DNA of 38,127 nt from Synergistaceae bacterium (GTDB lineage Bacteria; Synergistota; Synergistia; Synergistales; Aminobacteriaceae), in NCBI GenBank assembly GCA_017449135.1, contig JAFSKE010000036.1:1-38127 (forward strand). Reading direction: 5' to 3'. The position numbers were made by a program, and so were the translations under genes. Numbering within the stretch: the stretch's first letter is position 1; every line of letters starts with the position of its first letter. The notes under the pieces are model-generated. The model was not told the origin of the DNA. It was given only the letters and a program-made list of their open reading frames with translations, and did no database searches. Of the stretch, positions 5,946 through 14,168 are shown piece after piece.

Positions 5946-8606
5946 TTAAAAGTTATTTTTATATCTCACAATAACGAATATCGTCAAGACTAATAACGTC
6001 AATGTCGCATTAAAATTATTACACCCTGCACCGCTGGAATTGTTGACTTCATTTTCAGATTGCTGCGATGTATCTGATTGGCTTTGAGGTTCTTCACTTA
6101 TAACCGGCGTAACAGCAGGTGTTTGTTCTTCAATTTTTTGTTCATCAAGTTGTTGAGCCCCAAAAATAATTAATTCAAATTCCTTGTCATTATGTCCGGC
6201 TGAGTTTTCAGCTCTCACAGTGAAAGTGTAAGTATTTGCTTCTGTCGGTGTTCCCGTGATTTCCCCGTTATCTGAAAGAGTCAAAGTGGAAGGCAGCGAA
6301 CCGTTTACAATGCTGAAAGTTGACTGTGTCCCGCTTACTTCGATTTTGTCATCATAATCAGTTCCGACACTTCCATTAAACAAAATATCAGTCTCGATAA
6401 CAGGAGCAACAGCTTCGGTAACGACATTAATCACAAATTCTTGGTCAACATATCCTGCGGCATTTTCAACTCTCACCGTAAAATTATAAGTTCCTGTTTC
6501 CGTAGGCGTTCCTGTAATTTCTCCGTTTTCCGTGAGCGTTAAACCTGCCGGCAGTGTTCCTGATACAATACTGAAAATTGTTTTTGAGCCTGTTGTTTTA
6601 ATTTTTTGTTCATTAGATGTTCCGACAATCCTGTCTGTAAGAATGCTGGTCTTAATAACAGGTGCAGTAACCGAAGTGCTTATGGTTAGTGAAAATTCTT
6701 TGTCGTTATATCCGGCGGAATTTGAAACCCTCACAGTAAAAGTGTAAGTGTTTGCTTCTGTCGGAGTTCCTGTGATTTCCCCGTTATCTGAAAGAGTCAA
6801 AGTAGAAGGGAGAGAACCTTTTACGATGCTGAAAGTTGATTGTGTTCCACTTGCTTCAATTTTCCTTTCATAAAGTTTTCCTACAATCCCGTCCGTTAAA
6901 ACACTTGTAGTAATAACAGGAGCAACAGCATTCGTGTTTACCTTTATCGAAAATTCTTTGTCATTATGTCCAACGGAATTTTCAGCTCTTACGGTAAAAG
7001 TATAGGTGTTCGCCTCAGTTGGAGTTCCTTTTATTTCTCCGCTTTGAGAGAGAGTTAAACCTGTCGGCAAAGTTCCCTTTACGATACTGAAAGACGGTTG
7101 TGTTCCACTTGCTTCAATTTTTTGTTCGTAAGCTGTTCCGACAACACCATCTTTAAGAACACTGGTTTTAATGACTGTTGCAGAAGCTGTTACTTTGAGT
7201 GTGAAAGTTTTTATGTCGTAACCCGAATCATTTTTTGCATTAACAGTAAAGTTATAATTTCCCAACTTGTCAGGAGTACCGCTGATATGCCCCGAAGAAG
7301 TTACGCTTACATTGTTTGGTAAGGTACCGCTGACAAAACTCCAGGTAATTCCTGTTGAACTGTCAGCAGTCAAAGTTTTGTCGTAAGTTTTTCCTAATAC
7401 GGCATCTGTTAAATGATTTTCCGCAGTAATTGAAACAGGTGCTAAATTTTTCACTGAATCCCATTCGCAGACAAAACCATGAGGATTTGCATTAATTCCT
7501 GAATTTGTCGAATTAAACCAGCTTCCAAGATTATCACCGTAACGATGACTTAACATTTGCAAATTAGTTCCGCTGGTAGAAGCTCCCGTGAAAAAATTTT
7601 CATATTGCCATGTTTCGCCTGTTACCCATTTCCATGAGTCTGCTTCTCTTGAGCCTCCCAGCCAATACCAGAATGCTCCGTCGCTTTTTACAATCGCATT
7701 GTTAAGCATGTTATTTAACATATCTTGTTCTTCTTTAGTTGTAATAGTTGCAAGATGTCCGCCGAGATTTTTGCAGTATGTTTCAGCTTCCTGCCAAGTT
7801 TTTGTTAAATCAAAAATTTTGTAAGTGTGCCCGTTCCAAACTTTCACATGTCCTTCAGGAGTATGACTCCACATATCAGACTTTATTCCTACTAAATTTC
7901 CGGTTGAGGTATCTTTTACTTGTCCTGCAATGAAATCCCAATACCATTTCCACCAAATGTAATCAGTGTCTTTTCCATAACCATGTGCAGCACCGGAGTG
8001 AAGATCAGGAATAGTACCGAGATTTGCAAATAGCTGTTCAAAACAATGAAGCAGCTCATGTACCCATGCTTCTTCCGGGTGAGGATTAGTTTCCGATTCT
8101 GTGTAAAGGGAGTAAGAAAGTCCCTGAAAACGTATTCTTGCGTAAGTTCCACCGCCTAAGCCATACCAATTTTTTAGCTTTTCATGTTCTCCGTCAAGTT
8201 TGAAAGTCGCAACCTTCAAATGATATGGACGACCTTCGTTATCAGCCTTTACAAGTTCCTGTTTTACGTCAGAAGGAAAATCATTCTCTCCTACATATAA
8301 ATAGGTGTCTTCAGTTAAAGTTGAAACTGTGCCGGTAGATTCCATGACAGTCATTTCAATATCTACAGCATTGTTGGAAGCAGTTTCAAAAAAAGTCTCT
8401 GTTTTTTCTGACATTTCCCGTATTTTTTTAATTTCGTCAGAATTTAGAGTGAAGTTGTAAGTAACACCGCTATGAGAAACATTGAGTTTTGGGAAAATAA
8501 TCCAAAGAATACGCCATTTGGGAACTTCCGCATTTGCCATTACAGCCGATTGTATTACAAAAAGCACAATCAGCATAACCATGAACATTTTAATTTTGAT
8601 TTTCAC
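5946..8606 (-). CDS. Surface protein: HExxH metallopeptidase-like, C-type lectin domain, five Ig-like repeats, Synerg-CTERM
   Basis: An 886-residue exported protein starting at GTG (8604-8606), with AAGGAGG 9 bases upstream. Residues 1-26 form a signal peptide (AVMANA). Residues 27 to about 250 contain HELLH at 183-187, a zinc-metallopeptidase core motif, plus E190 and a His-rich stretch (DLHSGAAHGYG); the family is not one I can name. Residues 257-383 are a C-type lectin-like domain (TWQEAETYCKNLGGHLATI, WYWLGG, WKWVTGE, FVCEWD). From about 388 to 840 there are five Ig-like He_PIG modules of about 90 residues; the first is divergent. An acidic Ser/Gln linker leads to GAGCNN (Cys 862), a hydrophobic helix and RYKNNF, a Synerg-CTERM signal. 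Likely role: a cell-surface protein that binds and perhaps cleaves host or dietary glycoprotein. The substrate is unknown. Confidence 0.8.
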   Translation of the reverse strand: MKIKIKMFMVMLIVLFVIQSAVMANAEVPKWRILWIIFPKLNVSHSGVTYNFTLNSDEIKKIREMSEKTETFFETASNNAVDIEMTVMESTGTVSTLTEDTYLYVGENDFPSDVKQELVKADNEGRPYHLKVATFKLDGEHEKLKNWYGLGGGTYARIRFQGLSYSLYTESETNPHPEEAWVHELLHCFEQLFANLGTIPDLHSGAAHGYGKDTDYIWWKWYWDFIAGQVKDTSTGNLVGIKSDMWSHTPEGHVKVWNGHTYKIFDLTKTWQEAETYCKNLGGHLATITTKEEQDMLNNMLNNAIVKSDGAFWYWLGGSREADSWKWVTGETWQYENFFTGASTSGTNLQMLSHRYGDNLGSWFNSTNSGINANPHGFVCEWDSVKNLAPVSITAENHLTDAVLGKTYDKTLTADSSTGITWSFVSGTLPNNVSVTSSGHISGTPDKLGNYNFTVNAKNDSGYDIKTFTLKVTASATVIKTSVLKDGVVGTAYEQKIEASGTQPSFSIVKGTLPTGLTLSQSGEIKGTPTEANTYTFTVRAENSVGHNDKEFSIKVNTNAVAPVITTSVLTDGIVGKLYERKIEASGTQSTFSIVKGSLPSTLTLSDNGEITGTPTEANTYTFTVRVSNSAGYNDKEFSLTISTSVTAPVIKTSILTDRIVGTSNEQKIKTTGSKTIFSIVSGTLPAGLTLTENGEITGTPTETGTYNFTVRVENAAGYVDQEFVINVVTEAVAPVIETDILFNGSVGTDYDDKIEVSGTQSTFSIVNGSLPSTLTLSDNGEITGTPTEANTYTFTVRAENSAGHNDKEFELIIFGAQQLDEQKIEEQTPAVTPVISEEPQSQSDTSQQSENEVNNSSGAGCNNFNATLTLLVLTIFVIVRYKNNF
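6180..7170 (-). repeat. Four tandem Ig-like repeat units in the surface-protein gene
   Basis: Four tandem units of about 260-270 bases encode the Ig-like modules with the recurring core GEI[TK]GTPTEANTYTFTVR (TETGTYNFTVR in one unit). Two non-adjacent units are especially close at the DNA level: a stretch of over 30 bases around 6258-6290 recurs unchanged around 6774-6806. This suggests recent duplication or gene conversion. Confidence 0.8.
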
Positions 8607-8642
8607 AATAGAAAACCTCCTTTATAAGTTTGTGAAATGAAT

Positions 8643-8745
8643 ACAAAATTTACACACAGCAAATCCTTTCTGTTTTTTATGGTATAATAAAATCATAAGG
8701 TAAAGAATTAAGATAGGGTATTTGTTACTCTATCACTGTGTGTTA
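8643..8745 (-). promoter_or_regulatory. Possibly structured 5' leader of the surface-protein gene
   Basis: On the - strand transcript three nested or adjacent inverted repeats occur: ACACACAG/CTGTGTGT (8736-8743 with 8652-8659, perfect 8 bp), GATAGAGTA/TACCCTATC (8726-8734 with 8712-8720, one mismatch, 5-base loop), and TTATG/CATAA (8694-8698 with 8677-8681). Together they could form a closed stem enclosing two hairpins, like a junction RNA. No known riboswitch class was recognised. In DNA this AT-rich some chance pairing is expected. Confidence 0.3.
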
Positions 8746-8761
8746 TTTTTCTCTTAAGTTT

Positions 8762-8770
8762 ATTATAGCA
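8762..8770 (-). promoter_or_regulatory. Extended -10 promoter for the surface-protein gene
   Basis: On the - strand the sequence is TGCTATAAT, a perfect extended -10 element (TG-n-TATAAT). Transcription would start near 8755, giving a leader of about 150 bases before the GTG at 8606. No strong -35 is seen, which an extended -10 can compensate. The 260-base gap 8607-8867 holds this box, the leader inverted repeats and the toxin-antitoxin terminator; no gene was seen in it. Confidence 0.5.
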
Positions 8771-8831
8771 CAATTCTTTATCTTTTTTTATGGTCTTTCA
8801 AAAATTTTTCATTTTCATTCGGATTTTAAGA

Positions 8832-8865
8832 TAAAAATACCCTCCGAAAAAAATATTTCAAAGGG
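8832..8865 (-). terminator. Intrinsic terminator after the hicA-like gene (copy 1 of a duplicated sequence)
   Basis: On the - strand, CCCTTTGAAA pairs with TTTTCGGAGGG's final ten bases (8 Watson-Crick plus 2 G-U pairs, 6-base loop), followed by a T-rich tail. It starts 2 bases after the toxin stop codon. Bases 8833-8866 match 9434-9467 at 33 of 34 positions. Confidence 0.75.
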
Positions 8866-8867
8866 CA

Positions 8868-9086
8868 TTATTTTTTGTTATTAAAATATTCTTGAGTAAC
8901 TCCGAGTTCACGTTTCAAAATCTGCTGCCATTGAACATATTTTATTTCTCCACTACCCATAGAACACCGCGTGTAAATTGTGCGACCGTTTTCAAGTTGT
9001 TTACGATAATAATAATGATCTCCTGTTCTGTATAATTCCCAGCCGTCATGTTGTAAAAAACGTCTCAGCTCTTTCCATGTAGGCAT
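8868..9086 (-). CDS. HicA-like mRNA interferase toxin
   Basis: A 72-residue basic protein with the HicA layout: a helix at the N-terminus (TWKELRRFLQHDGWEL), then RTGDHYYY with the candidate catalytic His at residue 24, short strands (GRTIYTRCSMG) and a closing helix (QWQQILKRELGVTQEYF). HicA toxins are small double-stranded-RNA-binding-fold RNases that cleave mRNA. The segment after the His is longer than in classical HicA, so this is a divergent member. It overlaps the upstream antitoxin-like gene by 22 bases, which suggests tight coupling, and the antitoxin comes first. An intrinsic terminator follows immediately. Confidence 0.65.
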   Translation of the reverse strand: MPTWKELRRFLQHDGWELYRTGDHYYYRKQLENGRTIYTRCSMGSGEIKYVQWQQILKRELGVTQEYFNNKK

Positions 9087-9385
9087 GATTCAAGTTCCTT
9101 GTTATTACTCAAAATTATTTTAATGATGTACGGCAATTCTTCGGGACAGCCTTTTATCCAATAATTAAAATCACTTATATAATCATTTGCACGTTCACGC
9201 AGGGATTTTAACAGACAATTCAAACCTTCCGTCAAAGTCGGAGCATTTTCAATCAAGTGTGGTGTTTCAGTCCAGCATGTTATACTGCCGTCATTTTCTT
9301 TTGCGTATTCATACGAAATATTTACATTTTTTAGACACGTTAATAATTTTACAAAAATCTCAAATCCTGTTGTTACTTCCTGCAT
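9065..9385 (-). CDS. HicB-like antitoxin partner
   Basis: About 106 residues from the ATG at 9385. That start is preferred over the ATG at 9421 because AAGAGGAG lies 11 bases before it, while the earlier ATG has no ribosome-binding site. The N-terminal half (ISYEYAKENDGSITCW) looks like the degenerate RNase H-like fold of HicB. The second half (ENAPTLTEGLNCLL, then ISDFNYWIKGCPEELPYIIKII) matches a pattern I associate with antitoxins next to HicA-type toxins. No DNA-binding domain is obvious. Position upstream of, and overlapping, a HicA-like toxin is the main support. It is likely to bind and block the toxin and may repress the pair. Confidence 0.55.
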   Translation of the reverse strand: MQEVTTGFEIFVKLLTCLKNVNISYEYAKENDGSITCWTETPHLIENAPTLTEGLNCLLKSLRERANDYISDFNYWIKGCPEELPYIIKIILSNNKELESCLHGKS

Positions 9386-9431
9386 AAAAATCTCAACTCC
9401 TCTTAAATTAAATTTATTCATTGTAACAAAT

Positions 9432-9466
9432 AAAAAAATACCCTCCGAAAAAATTATTTCAAAGGG
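9432..9466 (-). terminator. Intrinsic terminator after phosphoglucomutase (copy 2 of the duplicated sequence)
   Basis: The same 26-base hairpin as at 8840-8865, 14 bases after the pgm stop, followed by TATTTTTTTATT on the - strand. It separates pgm from the toxin-antitoxin pair, so the pair must have its own promoter in the short stretch 9386-9432 or rely on read-through. Confidence 0.75.
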
Positions 9467-9480
9467 CAGCGAAATTTCTT

Positions 9481-11076
9481 TTATGCGATTATCTTTTGAG
9501 CTTCTTCCTGAATTTTTTTCAGATGTTCGGGGCTCACAAAACTTTCAGCGTATAATTTGCAGATATTTTCAGTCCCTGAAGGTCTTGCAGCAAACCAGCC
9601 GTTTTCCGTTGTAACTTTCAAACCTCCGATTGAAGCGTTATTGCCCGGAGCTTTTGTGAATTTAGCAGTGATTTTGTCTCCTGCGAGCGTATCGGCTTTG
9701 ATGTCATCGGGGGATAATTTTCCGAGTTTTGCTTTTTGTTCGGGAGTTGCTGGAGTGTCGATTCTTGCGTAAAAACTTGTGCCGTATTTCTCCGTGATTT
9801 CCTTGTAGTGTTCGGCAGGATTTTTCCCCGTTACGGCCGTGATTTCACATGCTAACAAATCCATGATTATTCCGTCTTTGTCAGTCGTCCAAACTGAACC
9901 GTCCCTGCAAAGGAACGATGCACCTGCACTCTCTTCGCCTCCAAAGCCCATTGAACCGTCAAGCAGTCCGTCAACAAACCATTTGAAACCGACAGGAACT
10001 TCACATAATTTTTTGCCGATTCCTGCTGTTACTCTGTCAATAATCGAACTTGAAACAACAGTTTTTCCGACCATTGCGTCAGGTCTCCAATTTTTGCGTG
10101 AAGTGAATAAATGTTGAACGGCTACGGCAAGATAAGCATTCGGATTCATTAAGCCTTGAGGTGTTACGATTCCGTGTCTGTCGTAGTCGGTGTCATTTCC
10201 AAATGCAATGTCGTAAGAATCTTTTAGCTTGATTAAATTTGCCATTGCGTAAGGCGATGAGCAGTCCATTCTGATTTTCCCGTCATGGTCAGGCGGCATA
10301 AATGAAAATGTCGGATCTAAATTCGGATTTACGACTTCAAGATTTTTGATTCCGTAAATTTCTGCAATCGGTTTCCAGTAATAAATTCCCGAACCTCCCA
10401 AAGGATCTGCACCGATGTGAAGGCCTGATTTTGCGATTGCTTCCATGTCAACAACGCTTGCTAATGCTTTGACGTAAGGAATTACAAAATCCTCAAAATG
10501 AACGTTATCGAGCTTAATTGCTTTTTCAAACGGGACACGTTTAATTGATTCGATTCCCGACTTGATTAATTCGTTTGCACGATTTTGAATTTTGCTTGTG
10601 ATTTCCGGTGAAGCAGGGCCTCCGCTTGGCGGGTCATATTTAATTCCTCCGTCAGTAGGGGGATTGTGTGAAGGTGTAATAACCATTCCGTCAGCAGTTT
10701 TTTTGCCTGAACGATTATGAGCAAGTATTGCACGTGAGACAACAGGAGTTGGAACAGGAGCAAAATTTTCCTGCAAAATTAATTCGACTCCGTTAGCCGC
10801 TAAAACTTCAACGCATGTCCTCAAAGCAGGTTCGGAAAGTGCGTGTGTGTCTGCTCCGATGTACAAAGGGCCTGGAATTTTTTCAGCCGTTCTGTGTTCG
10901 TAGACTGCCTGAGCTATTGCCATGATGTGAGCTTCGTTGAAACTGTGAAGTGCCGAGCTTCCACGATGTCCCGAAGTTCCGAAAGCAACCTGATGATTTT
11001 TATTTTCGATGTCAGGCGCAAGGGTGTAATAATCACTTATCAATGACGGAATATTAACGATTTTTTTTTCCTGCAT
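9481..11076 (-). CDS. pgm: Phosphoglucomutase (alpha-D-glucose phosphate-specific)
   Basis: Interconverts glucose-1-phosphate and glucose-6-phosphate, linking glycolysis to sugar-nucleotide and glycogen synthesis. The 531-residue length fits the bacterial Pgm group. The phosphoserine loop is TPSHNPP with Ser136, the metal loop is [10 protein letters not shown] (Asp295, 297, 299), the sugar-binding loop is GGEESAG, and the C-terminal phosphate loop is [13 protein letters not shown]. All catalytic parts are intact. GGAGG lies about 12 bases before the ATG at 11076. It follows lpxA on the same strand after 53 bases; a TATAAT at 11122-11127 on the - strand may give it a promoter of its own. It ends in an intrinsic terminator. 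Confidence 0.95.
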   Translation of the reverse strand: MQEKKIVNIPSLISDYYTLAPDIENKNHQVAFGTSGHRGSSALHSFNEAHIMAIAQAVYEHRTAEKIPGPLYIGADTHALSEPALRTCVEVLAANGVELILQENFAPVPTPVVSRAILAHNRSGKKTADGMVITPSHNPPTDGGIKYDPPSGGPASPEITSKIQNRANELIKSGIESIKRVPFEKAIKLDNVHFEDFVIPYVKALASVVDMEAIAKSGLHIGADPLGGSGIYYWKPIAEIYGIKNLEVVNPNLDPTFSFMPPDHDGKIRMDCSSPYAMANLIKLKDSYDIAFGNDTDYDRHGIVTPQGLMNPNAYLAVAVQHLFTSRKNWRPDAMVGKTVVSSSIIDRVTAGIGKKLCEVPVGFKWFVDGLLDGSMGFGGEESAGASFLCRDGSVWTTDKDGIIMDLLACEITAVTGKNPAEHYKEITEKYGTSFYARIDTPATPEQKAKLGKLSPDDIKADTLAGDKITAKFTKAPGNNASIGGLKVTTENGWFAARPSGTENICKLYAESFVSPEHLKKIQEEAQKIIA

Positions 11077-11129
11077 GAAATAATAAACCTCCGTTTTGAA
11101 AATCTAATTGGAATTATTAAAATTATACT

Positions 11130-11918
11130 CTAATTATTCCAGAATGTTACACCCCGTTTTGAATTTTGATAAAAATCTATTATGTGTTGAATTTCAGGAA
11201 TATAATCAGATTTATTTTTCGCTGCCTCGTTCAGTGAATCCGTAAATCTTTTGTTTTTGTCATAAAGTTCACGGTAAAAATTCGTTATTTTTCGTCGTGT
11301 CTCTGAATTTATGCCGGCTCTTTCAAGTCCGACTTTGTTTAATCCCGTTATTCTCAAAGGGTCTCCCGAAACTAACGTATAATGCGGAACATCTTTAACA
11401 ACACGGTACATTCCGCCAATCATGCAGAAATCGCCGATTCTCACAAATTGATGAACTCCCGCCATTCCTCCAAATACTGTGTGATCTCCAACTTCAACGA
11501 AGCCAGACAAACCGACTTTATTTGCAATGGTAACAAAATTTCCGATTTTAACATTATGGGCAAAATGTACGCCTTCCATTACGAAGCAGTCATTTCCGAT
11601 TATGGTTTCGTTTCCTTCACCTGTTGCACGGCTGATTGTAACGTTTTCACGGAATAAATTATTATCGCCTATTCTGACGTAAGAAATTTCGCCTTTATAA
11701 CCATGATCCTGAGGGTCTCCTCCGATTGCCGCAAATTCATAAAATTCGCAGTTTTTTCCGATTGAGACATAATCATGAACAGTTACGAAGGCCTTTAATT
11801 TTGTTCCAGAACCGATTTTTACATTTGAATCAATTATGCAGTACGGGCCTATTTCGACTCCGTCATCAATTTCAGCTTTAGGAGCTACTATTGCGGTTGA
11901 ATGAATTTTAACGCTCAC
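11130..11918 (-). CDS. lpxA: UDP-N-acetylglucosamine acyltransferase
   Basis: The first step of lipid A synthesis: transfer of a 3-hydroxyacyl chain from ACP to UDP-GlcNAc. It has 262 residues, the normal length. The N-terminal two thirds is a left-handed beta helix built from hexapeptide repeats (IGPYCI, IGSGTK, IGKNCE, IGDNNL and others). The catalytic His is at 121 in FAHNVKIG, with His118 before it, and the family signatures GGDPQDHGYKGE and GMAGVHQFVRIG are present. The C-terminal helical part starts near 195. It starts 3 bases after the fabZ stop and is the last gene of the lpxD-lpxC-fabZ-lpxA run. It supports a lipid A-bearing outer membrane. Confidence 0.97.
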   Translation of the reverse strand: MSVKIHSTAIVAPKAEIDDGVEIGPYCIIDSNVKIGSGTKLKAFVTVHDYVSIGKNCEFYEFAAIGGDPQDHGYKGEISYVRIGDNNLFRENVTISRATGEGNETIIGNDCFVMEGVHFAHNVKIGNFVTIANKVGLSGFVEVGDHTVFGGMAGVHQFVRIGDFCMIGGMYRVVKDVPHYTLVSGDPLRITGLNKVGLERAGINSETRRKITNFYRELYDKNKRFTDSLNEAAKNKSDYIPEIQHIIDFYQNSKRGVTFWNN

Positions 11919-11921
11919 TTT

Positions 11922-12383
11922 TCAATTCTCCTCTTTTTTTTCAGTCAGTGAATCTGCAAGAATAAACAAAAATTCCCCTTCCGCAACAACTTCGTCATCA
12001 ACATAGCCTGTAACTTTTGCTTTTCCTGAAGTTCCCCTTGCCTTTAATAATTCGGCTTTCGTAACCAATTTATCGCCAGGCCTCACGGGTTTTCGGAATC
12101 GGATTTTATCGGCTCCTGCAAAAAATGCGATTTTATTTTCCTGTTCTTTTCCCAATTTCAGACCGACCATAATTGACGCAACCTGTCCCATGCTTTCAAG
12201 GATTAAAACTCCCGGCATTACAGGCTGTCCGGGAAAATGTCCCTGAAAAAATGTTTCGTTGATCGTAACGTTTTTATAACCCGTAACGTGTGTGTCGTCA
12301 TAATCTGTTACCCTGTCAACAAGTAAAAACGGGGGACGCTGTTTCAAAAGTTTCATGATTTCGTTAATATCAAGTTCTGCCAT
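11922..12383 (-). CDS. fabZ: 3-hydroxyacyl-ACP dehydratase
   Basis: Dehydrates 3-hydroxyacyl-ACP in fatty acid elongation and so competes with LpxA for the same precursor pool. This explains its place between lpxC and lpxA. It has 153 residues with the hot-dog fold. Catalytic His49 lies in GHFPGQPVMPGV and Glu63 in LESMGQVA. The ATG at 12383 directly abuts the lpxC stop codon (no spacer), which implies translational coupling. Confidence 0.96.
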   Translation of the reverse strand: MAELDINEIMKLLKQRPPFLLVDRVTDYDDTHVTGYKNVTINETFFQGHFPGQPVMPGVLILESMGQVASIMVGLKLGKEQENKIAFFAGADKIRFRKPVRPGDKLVTKAELLKARGTSGKAKVTGYVDDEVVAEGEFLFILADSLTEKKEEN

Positions 12384-13187
12384 TTAATTTATAACTCCTC
12401 TCAATTTTTCTGCTAATTTCAAATGTAATTCATGGCCGGCCTTCATTGCAATTATATGAGCGTTAAAAGGTTTTCCGACTGCTGCAAGGTCTCCAATTAA
12501 ATCTAAAATTTTGTGTCTCACAAATTCATCTTTCCAATGTAACCCCCCTGACGCTTGGATTTTTTCACCGATTACGATTGCATTGTCTAAACTTCCTCCG
12601 AGTGCCATTCCGTGAGAACGTAAATATTCAATATCTGAGAGCATCGCAAAAGTTCTTGCCATTGAAATATTTTCGTAATAATTTTCAGGCGTGTGAACAT
12701 AATCAAACGTTTGTGTCCCGACAAAATCATATTCTACAGTATAAGTTATGTGAAGGTGATCGCAGGGAAAAGCAGCTACAAATCTTTTTCGGTCATCACT
12801 TGAGACTATAAAACCCTCGTTTAACCCCTCCGCAGCAGTTTTTTTTGATGTAGAGGCTGAATTTTTCAAAATCTCATCGCACAACAATTTTGCACAACCG
12901 TCAAGAGCAGGCATTTCCCCGCCATTTACGGTTAATTTTGCGTTTGAATAAATCCCCATTCCCGTTAAAGCTGATAAAACGTGTTCGCAAGTCCTGATTT
13001 TAATTTCTCGTTCTCCGTCCTTAAAAATATAGTCAGATCCCCTGTTAGTTCCGACTAAATTAAATTTCCTCAATGGTACACCGTTCATTAAAATTTCGTC
13101 TGAATCACACGGTTCAATTATTAATTCGCAATCTTTCCCCGAATGTAATCCCAAACCTTTTAATATAATTTTCCCGTTTAATGCCAT
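12384..13187 (-). CDS. lpxC: UDP-3-O-acyl-N-acetylglucosamine deacetylase
   Basis: The committed, zinc-dependent step of lipid A synthesis. The protein has 267 residues, slightly short. Zinc ligands His69 (CEHVLSAL), His225 and Asp229 (RHKILDLIGD) are present, as are the catalytic Glu68, Thr179 (SMARTFAML) and the general acid His252 (AGHELH). Two LpxC subdomains of similar fold are joined by a variable segment at about 108-128. The start ATG shares one base with the lpxD stop (TAATG), so the two are coupled. LpxC would be the target of hydroxamate inhibitors; the core site appears unchanged. Confidence 0.96.
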   Translation of the reverse strand: MALNGKIILKGLGLHSGKDCELIIEPCDSDEILMNGVPLRKFNLVGTNRGSDYIFKDGEREIKIRTCEHVLSALTGMGIYSNAKLTVNGGEMPALDGCAKLLCDEILKNSASTSKKTAAEGLNEGFIVSSDDRKRFVAAFPCDHLHITYTVEYDFVGTQTFDYVHTPENYYENISMARTFAMLSDIEYLRSHGMALGGSLDNAIVIGEKIQASGGLHWKDEFVRHKILDLIGDLAAVGKPFNAHIIAMKAGHELHLKLAEKLRGVIN

Positions 13188-14149
13188 TATTTTTGCAAAT
13201 CCTCTAATTTCTTTTCAAGTTTTCTGATACGTTTAACAATTTCAGGAAGATCCGCAGCCAAGATTAAAGCTCTTTTTGCCTGATTATGAGGTCGTGCAGG
13301 GAAGCCAGATACAACGGAATTTTCGGGAATGTCGTTTGTAACTCCCGAGCGGCCTGCGATGATTGTATTTTTTCCTACTGTAACGTGATCCGTAACTCCT
13401 GCCTGAACCGAAATTGTAACGTAATCTTCAATTATTGAACTTCCCGCAATTCCCGTCATTGAGCAAATTATGCAGTACTTTCCGATTTTAACGTTATGAC
13501 CGACTTGGACATGATTATCAATTTTTGTGCCTTCTCCGATTGTCGTGTCATTCATTGCTCCCCTGTCAATCGTTGTACATGCTCCGACTTCGACATCATC
13601 GAAAATTTTAACGCCTCCGTTTTGAGGAATTTTTACAATTTTCCCGTTCTCCCTGACAAATCCGAAGCCATCGCAGCCAATGACAGCCCCCGAATGAATT
13701 AAACAATTTTTCCCGATTTTTACGTTTTTCAATAATGTTACGTTGGGCTCAATTATCGTACCTTCGCCGACTTCGCAGTTTTCGCCGACAAAAGCAAATG
13801 CTCCGATATATGCCTTGTCCGAAATTTTAGCAGTCTCATGGACAAATGCGTTTTTATTAATTCCTGTTAATTTCGTTGAATGGGTTTCAAATATTTCAAG
13901 TAACTTTGGCAGCAATGCACGTGGATTTTCGCAGATTATTCCGTCCCTGTTATCCTCAAAAAATTCTTTAGGGGCAGCGATTGGAATGTCGATATTTAAC
14001 GTCTCTAATGCTTTTTTATCCCAGATTACGCATAAAGATTTATTATCGGCGTTTTCCGGTGAAGATATTTTATTAATTTCGTGTTCTGAATTTCCGTGTA
14101 AAAAAATTTTTTCGTCATTTAATTTTTCAACCATAAAAGCTAATTTCAT
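13187..14149 (-). CDS. lpxD: UDP-3-O-acylglucosamine N-acyltransferase
   Basis: Adds the N-linked 3-hydroxyacyl chain in lipid A synthesis. It has 320 residues: an N-terminal uridine-binding domain (1 to about 95), then a left-handed beta helix of hexapeptide repeats and a C-terminal helix (IVKRIRKLEKKLEDL) that helps form the trimer. The family signature IGCDGFGF is at 157-164 and the catalytic His is at 218 in VGHNVKIG. AGGAGG (14157-14162) lies about 8 bases before the ATG. It follows the unknown outer-membrane-like gene by 19 bases and overlaps lpxC by one base. Confidence 0.96.
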   Translation of the reverse strand: MKLAFMVEKLNDEKIFLHGNSEHEINKISSPENADNKSLCVIWDKKALETLNIDIPIAAPKEFFEDNRDGIICENPRALLPKLLEIFETHSTKLTGINKNAFVHETAKISDKAYIGAFAFVGENCEVGEGTIIEPNVTLLKNVKIGKNCLIHSGAVIGCDGFGFVRENGKIVKIPQNGGVKIFDDVEVGACTTIDRGAMNDTTIGEGTKIDNHVQVGHNVKIGKYCIICSMTGIAGSSIIEDYVTISVQAGVTDHVTVGKNTIIAGRSGVTNDIPENSVVSGFPARPHNQAKRALILAADLPEIVKRIRKLEKKLEDLQK

Positions 14150-14168
14150 AATTTTTCCTCCTAATAAA

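Noticed and set aside
8701-8790. Inverted repeat TAAAGAATT / AATTCTTTA followed by T's as a + strand terminator or small mobile element
   Set aside because: The arms are 62 bases apart, no + strand gene ends nearby, and no terminal repeats or target duplication frame it.
9386-9421. Extra 12 N-terminal residues of the HicB-like protein from the ATG at 9421
   Set aside because: No ribosome-binding site precedes it, while AAGAGGAG precedes the ATG at 9385.
11102-11142. Terminator between lpxA and pgm
   Set aside because: The inverted repeat GGAAT/ATTCC is short and AT-rich, with no T tract on the - strand; pgm may be co-transcribed or use the nearby TATAAT.
12818-12836. Possible second copy of the nudC palindromic repeat inside lpxC
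   Set aside because: Only about 12 bases (GGAGGGGTTAAA) are shared, with no hairpins; chance or a very decayed end cannot be told apart.
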